In this document: in pieces, positions 1-12,606 of the stretch
Numbering within the stretch: the first letter of the stretch is position 1
Layout: each line of letters opens with the position of its first letter
From: Spinacia oleracea
Taxonomy: Eukaryota; Streptophyta; Magnoliopsida; Caryophyllales; Amaranthaceae
Reading direction: 5' to 3'
Length of the DNA: 64,000 bases
Assembly (NCBI RefSeq): GCF_020520425.1
Contig: NC_079491.1
Coordinates: 6,373,143-6,437,142, forward strand
Notes under the pieces: model-generated
What the model was told of the DNA's origin: nothing
The model's database searches: none
Seen by the model: only the letters and a program-made list of their open reading frames with translations
Program-made: the position numbers and the translations under genes

Positions 1-1362
1 CATGCGGAAAAACCATAAAGCCAGGAAAGCATATTATTTACACATAATCATTTAGCATAGTTTAGATGCATACACTTTGTTGCGTGCCCTCCCTAGCTGC
101 GCCCGAACCGAACAAGAACAAGTCTTTAGGACTCCAAGTGTCGTCCCTCCGTAGATAGTCCACAGCACGTCCGGATCCGCCTTAAGCTTGACCAACTAGG
201 ATCGCCCTTAAGGTACTTAGAATTTTCGGCTAATGTAGGCAATTGTATGACTGAATTTTTGCTCTCAAAAATCACTTTGAATACTTGAATGCTCTCTTTA
301 AAATAATGACCCTAGGCCTTTATTTATAGAGGTATGGAAAGGGAATTGTAATCCTATTAGGATACGAATTAATTAAACTAGAATCCTAATAGAATTCTTA
401 TTTAATTAATTCATCCTTTTAGGTTTAGGAATTTAATCATATGTCGAAACCTGATAGCTTTAGGATTCGTATAGCACACAAACACACACACGCACGCACA
501 GCAGCCCACGAGGGGCGCCATGCGCGCGCGCAGCCCGCGAGCTCGCAGCCCATTGCCACGAGGCCCACACGCTGCCGCAGCGTTGGCGCGCGCTGGGCCT
601 GCCTTGCGGTGGGCCTGGCGCAGCCTTGGCTGGTGCGTTGTGGCGCGCTGGCTTGCTGGGCGATGGCCCGGCTTCGTGCTGGGCCTTCGTCTGGCAGGCC
701 TCGTCCGATGCTAATTCGTACGATACGCTTCCGATTAATTTCCCGATTCCGGAATTCATTTCCGATACGAACAATATTTAATATTTCCGATTCCGGAATT
801 AATTTCCGTTTCGAACAAATATTTAATATTTCCGTTTCCGGAATTATTTTCCGATTTCGATAATATTTCCGATTCTGACAATATTTCCGTTTCCGGCAAT
901 ATTTCCGATTCCGGCAATATTTCCATTTCCGATAATATTTTCCGATACGTACCATGTTTCCGTTTCCGGCAACATCTACGACTTGGATAATATTTATATT
1001 TCCGATACGATCCATATTTCCGTTTCCGGCAATATCATCGTTTCCGGAGTATTCATTTCTTGCCTGTGACGATCTCAGCTCCCACTGAAACCAAGATCCG
1101 TCGATTCCGAATATCCATAGATGGAGTATTTAATGCCATTAAATACTTGATCCGTTTACGTACTATTTGTGTGACCCTACGGGTTCAGTCAAGAGTAAGC
1201 TGTGGATTAATATCATTAATTCCACTTGAACTGAAGCGGCCTCTAGCTAGGCATCCAGCTCACTTGATCTCACTGAATTATTAACTTGTTAATTAATACT
1301 GAACCGCACTTATTAGACTTAACATAGAATGCATACTTGGACCAAGGGCACTATTTCCTTCA
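1..1362 (-). mobile_element. Ty1/copia-type LTR, partial (runs off left edge)
   Basis: Read on the minus strand, the segment begins TGAAGGAAATAGTGCCC at 1362, the kind of start seen in many plant copia LTRs. It continues through a stretch of reiterated 'TTTCCGTTTCCGGAATAT' words (about 720-1050), a GC-rich block (about 490-710), and a TATA-like CTCTATAAATAAAGG at about 325-339, followed by a leader-like region to the window edge. No internal coding domain is in view, so I cannot tell a solo LTR from the end of a full element. Open reading frames in the GC-rich and TTCCG blocks come from repeat composition and are not genes. The right boundary (CA at 1361-1362) is inferred from the TG...CA rule. 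Confidence 0.6.

Positions 1363-2907
<1,545 letters not shown>

Positions 2908-2964
<57 letters not shown>
2908..2964. repeat. (TA)n microsatellite
   Basis: About 57 bp of TA repeats directly after the inverted-repeat element. It is probably the other half of the tract that received the insertion. Confidence 0.95.
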
Positions 2965-2967
<3 letters not shown>

Positions 2968-3302
2968 GGGAAATTAATCATATTATACAATGATAAAATA
3001 ATAGCAATAAATGAGATATGCTGGCGTGTAGGTGGTATAAATGTATAATATATCTATACCCTAAACAAGTGGAGTAACACATCTTTTTTCCACGACGTCG
3101 TAGGGCATCCCCTCAACCATTTAATTATCCTTTTGCCCCCTTTCCATGAACTCAGTAATTTCATCTTCTAAGTTTCGATCAAGATCATCACTATAGTCTA
3201 TATAATGCTTTATTTTATGCATTGTAGTTTCTTGAAACCCCGTGACAAATATGTACGTACTTATATAGTGAGTTATCGCACATTAGAGAAGTAGACAGTT
3301 TA

Positions 3303-3858
3303 TAGACAAATTTGTCAAAAAATACCTTTTATAACTCAAATTTTGCGAGAAATGACCCTACATTTTTTTTTTGTGAAATCACACCTTAATGTAATTTGTT
3401 TTGCGAGAAAGGACCTAAGGGAAGTTTCCGGTATTGACTGAGCTTTTCCGGCCGTTGACTAGCACGTGAGCAGCACGTGTGGCTTGAGTTGGCTAAAGAC
3501 GCAGATTTTTCTTAGTCTTGAATTTTCAAACTTGATTTTATTTCGATTTTTTTTATTAACTTTAGGTTTTAAAAACTTAGAATTTTGGAGTTAAAATTGG
3601 GTGAGGTTAGCAAAATAAAGCCACACGTGCTTCTCACGTGCAAGTCAATGGACAGAAAAGCTCAGTCAATGCCGGAAAATTACTTTCGATTGTATTTCGC
3701 AAAAAAATTACATTAAGGTGTGATTTTCACAAAAAAAATTATATAAGGTATTTTCTTGTAAAAAAAAGTACATTAAGATGTGGTTTCACAAAAAAATTAT
3801 ATAAGGTCCTTTTCGCAAAATTTGAGTTATAAAATATCCTTTTTAGAAAATTTGCCTA
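3303..3858. mobile_element. Long-TIR (foldback) non-autonomous element
   Basis: The outer 150-200 bp at each end are imperfect inverted copies. Left: TAGACAAATTTGTCAAAAAA, then ATAACTCAAATTTTGCGAGA. Right, reversed: TAGGCAAATTTTCTAAAAAG, then ATAACTCAAATTTTGCGAAA. Inner shared words include CACACCTTAATGTAAT, ATTGACTGAGCTTTTC and CACGTG motifs. Only a short loop separates the arms and no coding domain is present. I could not find a clear target-site duplication, so the superfamily is open (Mutator-like or foldback). Confidence 0.65.
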
Positions 3859-4072
3859 GATAATAATCAATTTATAAGTTAATTTGAGAAGTTTACACTC
3901 CTATGATTAATAATTGGTTTTGAAACGGAACTTTTTCTTAGACTTTGTTAGAATACCATAACTCTAACAGACTTAAAATGGATAATTCTCCTCCTTTTTA
4001 GTGTGTCAATCTGACCGTCTAAGCAAATTGGTAAAAGACTAAAAGCCATCTTAGTTAGGTACACCGTACACG

Positions 4073-4573
4073 CAGTGGCGGAGCCAGGATTTTTTTTTGG
4101 GTGTCGGCAGTGACGTTCCCATAATTTTTAGAGTATTGTGTCGGGTGATCCTCCACAAAACACAATATATTACTAAAAAAAATTTATCATCCATAAATTA
4201 AGCAATATTCATATTACAGTCGTACAAAATTATTACAATTATTCACTAGGGTTTTCATATGTGTGGTGAAAACTGAAAAGAATAACTTAATTAAAGAGAG
4301 CGGGTATTTAAATTCAAAACTCTAAGAACCAGTTATTTCAAAAGACTGTTCTCTTAAGATAACCCTCCTGTAGTTATTCAAAATTCTAAGAGAACGGTGG
4401 TTTATAAAGACTGTTCTCTTAGGATAATCTCAATAGTATACTGATCTCTTACGTATGGAGCGGGTGTTTTTAAGTATAACCTACGAGATCGGTTCTGTTT
4501 AATACCAGGTCTCTTAGCTCTCAGCTATAAGATTTTTTTTCCAGTTTTTTTGGGGGGTCTAGTTCCGCCACTG
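4073..4573. mobile_element. hAT-type non-autonomous transposon (501 bp)
   Basis: Termini CAGTGGCGGAGCC... and ...CTAGTTCCGCCACTG are inverted repeats, and the element is flanked by a perfect 8-bp duplication CGTACACG (4065-4072 and 4574-4581). An 8-bp duplication with CAGTGGCGGA-type ends is typical of plant hAT MITEs. The interior has partly repeated 'GACTGTTCTCTTA' words and no open frame. Confidence 0.88.
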
Positions 4574-4804
4574 CGTACACGTGATATTTATACTTAATAT
4601 ATAGAATTAAATGATTAATGACTTCATAGTATGATAATATATGTGTGTTATTATAGTGGAAAATGTGAATAACGTGATGATGGAACTTTTTCATTTGCTA
4701 AATTAGCAATACTAATCTACTACTAGTATTAGTTAATTTGCAATATAAGAAAAATAATTAAATTTTGTGAGTCCGTTATTAAACTATACTAGAAGACAGA
4801 AATA

Positions 4805-5195
4805 ATATGGCTATTGCATTTTCTTCAACTTCATGTTAGAGGTTCCTTGTATACTGGTGTTACTTGAATTTCGATGTTACTTATACCTTGTATTCGCGGT
4901 TACTTTTTTTTTGTTTTATTGCGTTTTCTTCAATGTCATGTTAGAGTTTCCTTGTATATACTGATGTTACTTTATTTTCTATGTTGATGTTACTTTATTT
5001 TCTATGTTGATGTTACTTTATTTTCTATACTCATGTTACTTTATTTTCTATATTCATGTTACTTTATTTTCTATGCCGATGTTACTTTGTTTTATGCATT
5101 TAAACGCATTGAGTTTATTTATAAGTGTGAACATGTCACACCATCAAGTTGATGGTGTGGCTGATCTCATATAAGGCTTGAGGTTTGACATATTC
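4805..5195. repeat. Dispersed repeat with terminal hairpin, copy 1
   Basis: Contains tandem variants of 'GATGTTACTTTATTTTCTAT' and ends in a hairpin with arms CACACCATCAA/TTGATGGTGTG at about 5139-5161, then GGCTGATCTCATATAAGGCTTGAG. A second copy at about 41998-42567 shares the tandem words, the hairpin and the flank as far as CTTGAG. Hairpin ends recall Helitrons, but I see no CTAG-type terminus at the right distance. Confidence 0.6.
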
Positions 5196-5273
5196 TTATA
5201 CTAATAAATACTCCGTGTTTATTTTTTCTTATATATTGTGAATTTGTGATAATTGGTAAACCGGTTAATAATA

Positions 5274-5660
5274 GGATATTTTGTCATTTAACACCTTAAA
5301 AAAAATTAGTTTTTGTAATTAAACACCTTACTTAATTTTTATTATATTTAAACACCTTAAAAATCTAAAAATTTATAAATCAACACCGCCTAACGATTTC
5401 CATAAGAAAAAAACGTTGATTTATAATCATGCTATAACTTCCAAAGCATAATTTGATGGTAGAAGGAGTTGTTTACCACCATATCATGCTTTGGGAACTT
5501 TAGCATAGTTAAAAACTAATGTTTTTTCTAACAAAAATTGTCAAGTGGTGTTGATTTCTAAATTTTTTTGTTTTTTAAGATGTTTAAAAACAATAAAAAA
5601 TAAGTAAGGTGTTAAATTACAAAAACTAGTTTTTTTAAGGTGTTAAATGACAAAAAATCC
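5274..5660. mobile_element. Mutator-like MITE with 9-bp TSD
   Basis: Both ends carry GGAT(A/T)TTTTGTCATTTAACACC followed by runs of A and the word AGTTTTTGTAATT in inverted orientation, so the 387-bp element is almost one large foldback. A perfect 9-bp duplication, TTAATAATA, lies at 5265-5273 and 5661-5669. A 9-bp duplication with long TIRs is the hallmark of Mutator-like elements. No coding capacity. Confidence 0.85.
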
Positions 5661-5669
5661 TTAATAATA

Positions 5670-6494
5670 TGCCTAATAATAATTTGGGATGGTCCACTAT
5701 CCCCGTAATTGGCTCCATGAACACGTGCCATGCATGCTCCAAATTCTGTTCAATAACCACGTGTCACCTCACAATTCGTAGATAACACGTGAGGTTAAGC
5801 TTAATTAATTATGACAATAAAAAAGGCTAAGCATTTATAATTAGGAAGGACTATATAATTCTTTTTAGAAATTGGAAAAACATAAATAGAAAAGGTAAAC
5901 GAAATTGAAATGATTGAGATGAGAAAATATAAGAAATTGTCGGTAAAAAAAGGTAAAATTTCTTGCTTTAATCGGTTGGATTTCATCAATTTGAAAAAAT
6001 AAAATAAAAATTTATAAAGAGGGAACAAAATGCATAGTTCCCAGCACTGACTTTGGTAAAAGTTTATGAGACATTTTCTTGTGGTTAAAGTCCCATAATG
6101 TTTCCTAATTGTTTACGTTATCCACCGTTTTGGGTTGTTGGAGGGAAAAAAAAAGAGATTTTTTTCCTAAAATTTTGTTAATAAAAAGCCGTAGAATTTT
6201 TATTCAATTAAAGCCTAGTCCCCAAACATAACGGGAGATAAATCTAGGCAATCTTTCATCTATACTAAAATTTCTTTAAAGAGGAAAAAAACTGTACTTA
6301 TGGAGTAGAAAGTATAACTCACTATCTAGAGATTGGGTACGACTGCTCATTATCCTACTGAATATATATAATATAATCAATTTCAAACCGTATACTATGA
6401 TCAACATTATTGAATGTACCGTCCTCAGATGTGTTGTTTGACTGTATATTTCTTCTTAAACTTTGATAAAAGTCATTTGCAGTCAACAATCAAA
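5670..6494. other. No recognisable feature
   Basis: AT-rich intergenic sequence. Short open frames here have no domain or coding bias I can support. Confidence 0.6.
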
Positions 6495-6957
6495 TGGCTG
6501 TCGAAGAGAACACTACCTATCTTATCTTATCTTATCCGAATTTCTCTTATCTTATCTTATCTTATTGGTTCTGAATTTATCTTATCTTATCTTATTTTAT
6601 CTTATCTTATTGACCCTTGTCTTATCTTATTTTATCTTATCTTATTGACCCTTGTCTTATCTTATTTTATCTTATCTTATCTTATTTGAATTTATTGACT
6701 CTTATCTTATTTTATCTTATCTTATTTTATTTTGTTGACCATTATCTTATCTTATTTTATCTTATTGAAACTTATAGTATTACCTTATGTAATATTTACC
6801 TTATCTTATCTTATCTTATTGGCCATGGACTTATCTTATCTTATCTTATTGACCTGAACTTATCTTATATTATCTTATCTTATTTGCTCTTATTTTATCT
6901 TATCTTATCTTATCTTATTAGACATGAAAATAAGTGAAAATAAGGTGAAGAGAACAT
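6495..6957. repeat. (CTTAT)n-rich element
   Basis: More than 400 bp dominated by CTTATCTTAT and CTTATTTTAT units, broken by spacers such as TGACCCTTG and ending in AATAAGTGAAAATAAGGTGAAGAGAACA. The same ending (AAGTGAAAATAAGGTGAAYAGAAC) closes the elements at 58478-58707 and, in variant form, at 56561-56777, so this is an expanded member of a mobile family and not a bare satellite. The repetitive Leu/Ser/Tyr frames it encodes are artefacts. Confidence 0.75.
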
Positions 6958-9535
<2,578 letters not shown>

Positions 9536-9752
9536 TACTTTTGTAATTTATCGATAAGAAGAATGACCTTAGTGAACCATCACCTCTTACAGAGTTACAA
9601 GTCAGCCAATCCAGCTATACAAGTGCAACCCTTAAGAGCAGGGGGGATAGTAAGGGAATTTCCACTCTCAAACACAAGCAGATGGCGAGATCGACTCTCG
9701 AACCTGTAACCTCCAAGTTACAAGGTGAGTTCTCCACCATTTCCACTAGAGC
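9536..9752 (-). mobile_element. SINE-like element
   Basis: Read on the minus strand, it begins near TAGTGGAAATGGTGGAGAAC and contains an RNA polymerase III B-box-like GGTTCGAGAGTC after GGAGGTTACA. It ends in a T-rich CATTCTTCTTATCGATAAA and a short A tail. The layout of tRNA-like head, B box and CTTCTTA-type tail matches plant SINEs. A related word set (GGTCACAGGGTCGAGC, TTCTTCTTACC) is at 44135-44293. Confidence 0.45.
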
Positions 9753-10313
9753 TGATCAACATGGGCCCGACCCAAAAATTACCGGGTTTTGGACATAATA
9801 TTTCGGCCCGATTTACGGGCCTGGCCCGAACTTTTTAAAAGTTTTGCGGGTTTTGGGCAATGTAAAACAATAATTTCAGTTATAAATTTGAGCCGGACTA
9901 TAACCAGCTATTTTCACTACAAAAATTTGTATTTTTAACGACAACCTAATTATGATGGGTCAAAAATCCCATTGCAAAAGCCTTTTGCGACGGGGCTAAC
10001 AATCAAACAAAGACGGGAAAAATCGTCGCAAATGTCTTTTATGACAGGTTAACGACGGGATTTTCCATTAACGACGGCCCTCTTTTATGACGGTTTGGCG
10101 ACAGTAAATCCCGTCATTAACACAATTGTTGGCCTTTAGCGACATGATTTCCTGTCGATAATAGTACACTTTTTTGTAGTATTTTGACCCGAAATAGCGG
10201 GTTTTGGGCACACAACATTAACCCGAAGCTTGGCCCGACCCGACCCCCGATATAATGGACAGATTTTTATGACCACGACCCGTCTCGAATCTGGCTCGCC
10301 TTTTAATCAGGTC
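9753..10313. repeat. Dispersed 'GGCCCG' repeat interrupted by a CACTA mini-element
   Basis: The sequence on both sides of 9915-10181 (GGGCCCGACCC, CGGGTTTTGG, GGCCTGGCCCG, ATAGCGGGTTTTGGGCA, TTTTAATCAGGTCTA) matches the repeat at about 58948-59232 in order. The interruption therefore looks like a transposon inserted into an older repeat. Coding potential is absent. Confidence 0.55.
9915..10181. mobile_element. CACTA-type mini-transposon, copy A (nested)
   Basis: Starts CACTACAAAAATTTGTA and ends TTTTTGTAGTA (the last base differs from the expected G), flanked by TTT on both sides (9912-9914, 10182-10184). The interior is full of CGACGGG and CGTCGTTAA words and corresponds along its length to 11015-11283 and 47744-47999. 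CACTA ends with 3-bp target duplications define the superfamily. Confidence 0.8.
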
Positions 10314-11014
10314 TAATTTCCACCAAGCAAATTAGTTTCCTTCGTTGTATGCCTACTTACCAAGTATAATTGAATTGTGAAACCCTAATTTATACGTTGT
10401 AGTTTAATTATAAATCATTAGTAGCCGCTAGATACTCAATATAGGCGTAAAATTATGTAACAAAATCATCCTCATAGGGTAAATATTCAATCATTAAGCA
10501 AGAAGAAAGGTAATCTTATTGTCAAGGATAATTGTACGTGATTGGTTTGGGTTATTTCAAACAGGTGCAATAAATTAAACTCTATGTTAGACCTAATCTT
10601 TTTGTCGCTACCTAGATACTACTACAAGTTAATTTATCAAGGGGGCAAAAATCTACATTGATAAATTATGTTGTTCTCTTTGTGATAAGAAATCTACATA
10701 CTAGCTATAATAACTAATTGGAGTATTAATTAGATATAGAGTGATGTGATAGCTAGTGTTGTAGGTTGGAGAAAAAACAAAACACAAATAATGCTACTAT
10801 GTAGAATCATGAACACTTACCGACTAGGTGTATTCTCTTCGACGAAGAAACCTGAACTAATTGGAACTTTGGAACTAATAAAACCCGATTGATCGAATAA
10901 AGTAGGTTCAAATCTGATCATTAGAACTTGTTAGACCTGATTAGATCTGATTTCATATTAAGAGTTGACCCACGAAATATCACATTGTGAGTGTCTCATA
11001 TTGACAAAACAGAA
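10314..11014. other. No recognisable feature
   Basis: AT-rich intergenic sequence with no supported feature. Confidence 0.55.
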
Positions 11015-11283
11015 CACTACAAAAAATTGTACTATTAACGACAGGAAATCCCGTCGTTAAAAGCCAATAATCATTGATTAATGACGAGATTTTCTGTCGC
11101 GAACCCGTCATAAAAGGGGGTCGTCGTTAATGGAAAATCCCGTTGTTAATCCGTCGTAGAAGCCATTTGCGACGATTGTTCCCGTCTTTGTTTGGTTATT
11201 AGCCCAGTCGCAAAAGGATTTTGCAACGGAATTTATGACCCGTCGTAATTAGGTTGTCGTTAAAGATACAAATTCTTGTAGTG
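11015..11283. mobile_element. CACTA-type mini-transposon, copy B
   Basis: 269 bp with ends CACTACAAAAAATTG and ATTCTTGTAGTG and a 3-bp duplication GAA (11012-11014, 11284-11286). Most of the interior is an inverted pair of CGACGGGATTT/CCCGTCG words, so the transcript would fold back on itself. It lies in opposite orientation to copies A and C. Confidence 0.88.
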
Positions 11284-11329
11284 GAAGAGAGTAGGTTATC
11301 CCCCTTATTGTCATATTATTTTAACGAAA

Positions 11330-11619
11330 ATGATAAAGGTCTTGGACCTTTAAGCCGTGTCACAATGATGACATGACATGCTTATGTGTCATGATTTAAA
11401 TTGAAAACTAAATTATTTAACTTATACTTTTAACCTATTATACATGTTTAAAAAAAGATAGGAAAATCTTAATATTCTAATTTATTTTCTTCTTTATATC
11501 GACTACCTTATTTACATATTTTCACAGTAAAAATATTGCATTGATAGTAAAAAATTATTCTGATGACTCATAACCTACGTGGCGCCTATATGTACCAGTT
11601 AAACTCTGACCTTTATCAT
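11330..11619. mobile_element. TIR element with ATGATAAAGGTC ends, copy 1
   Basis: Starts ATGATAAAGGTCTTGGACC and ends CTGACCTTTATCAT. Internal words (AAGCCGTGTCACAATGATGA, ACATGCTTATGTGTCATGA, CATAACCTACGTGGCGCC) are found in reverse order and orientation in the copy at 63148-63479. No coding capacity. Too short to be autonomous. Confidence 0.65.
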
Positions 11620-11735
11620 CACCCTTTATTCTAAGGTGGAACCTCCTACGCTCTTGTAAGGTGGAGTGGTGGTCTCTCTCTTTTGATTACGGGTGTGGCC
11701 TAGACCAGACCTGGTTGTAACTTATTGACCAAATA

Positions 11736-11740
11736 GAACC
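11736..11740. repeat. Target-site duplication of the Tat element (left)
   Basis: GAACC directly before TGTTCCGG of the left LTR. The same five bases follow the right LTR at 23250-23254, as expected from integrase cutting. Confidence 0.9.
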
Positions 11741-12165
11741 TGTTCCGGTGTTGTAAAGATGGAAACAATGGGCTTCGAATGAAGGCCCTTTTGTATGTGT
11801 TGAAGATCTTGCTTGTTTGAATGAGTGGAGTCCGAATTCACCTGCACAAGAGCAAAGTCACTGGCCTCGGGGGTGTTTCCGAGGAAAGCCCCTCCGATGC
11901 CTAAGTAAGAATGATGCTCGGATTCTAGAGAGAAGTTCTCTAGAAGAGTAGTCTTAAGGCGATAAATTGGACGTACCTTGAGGTGTGAGCCTTGGCGGCC
12001 TATTTATAGTGTTTGCATAATAAATGCCCATAGGTCACTTATTGTTATTGGGCCTTGGGCCTTAATGGATGGCTGAATAGCCATTGGTAGGTTTGATGTT
12101 GTTGTTTAGAGCCATTGGGCTTTGGACTTAGTGGCCCAATTGAGAATTAATTGGGAGCCCAAACA
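11741..12165 (-). repeat. 3' LTR of the Tat element
   Basis: 425 bp with TG...CA ends (TGTTCCGG to GCCCAAACA on the plus strand). A TATA-like CTATTTATAG (plus strand, about 12000-12009) is the promoter motif of the minus-strand transcript. It appears identical to the other LTR. Confidence 0.95.
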
Positions 12166-12185
12166 ACATGCCCCCCAGACCCGGT
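12166..12185 (-). other. Polypurine tract
   Basis: On the minus strand GGGTCTGGGGGGCATGT lies directly upstream of the 3' LTR start. A purine-rich stretch in this position primes plus-strand DNA synthesis in LTR retroelements. Confidence 0.8.
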
Positions 12186-12343
12186 CCATTTAGAATTAAA
12201 TGGGTGGGTTTCCAGCTGTCAGAAGTCCGAAAGTTCCCTCTCTTTTTTGAAAAGGGATGATTTGCATTGATGACAAGTGTTGGGAATTGTACTGTGTCAT
12301 GGAGATCGTGGGTTTGAGGAAGTTGATGCGCCCTTTCTCTTTT

Positions 12344-12352
12344 CTATAAATA
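12344..12352 (+). promoter_or_regulatory. TATA box of the antisense gene
   Basis: CTATAAATA lies 255 bp upstream of the antisense gene's ATG. A CT-rich, leader-like sequence (CCATTCTCTCTCTAAATTCC) follows at the usual distance for a plant start site. It is outside the LTR, so the gene seems to have its own promoter within 12186-12606. Confidence 0.6.
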
Positions 12353-12606
12353 CTGGGTGCCTTGCTCCTTTTAAACTTTTTACTCCTTATTTCAAACCCA
12401 TTCTCTCTCTAAATTCCGGCGATCGCAGTGCAATTTGCTTCTTCGGATCTACGAAATTCGGCCAACTTTAGATTTCGGGAACTTGTGTTGTTCGCTTTAT
12501 CGGCGAATTCCGCTTCGGAAAAAGGTAATTTGTTTCTGAGTTCTCCTTTTTTCTTCGTTCTTCCTTCTACCCCTCAATCTAAACCCTAGATCGAGATTTC
12601 GCGACC

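Noticed and set aside
437..1015. Overlapping open frames on both strands at the left edge
   Set aside because: They come from TTCCGTTTCC-type repeats and the GC-rich part of a copia LTR. No domain or homology pattern.
6414..6937. Leu/Ser/Tyr-rich 'membrane' proteins
   Set aside because: Translation of CTTAT repeats, with no start or splice context.
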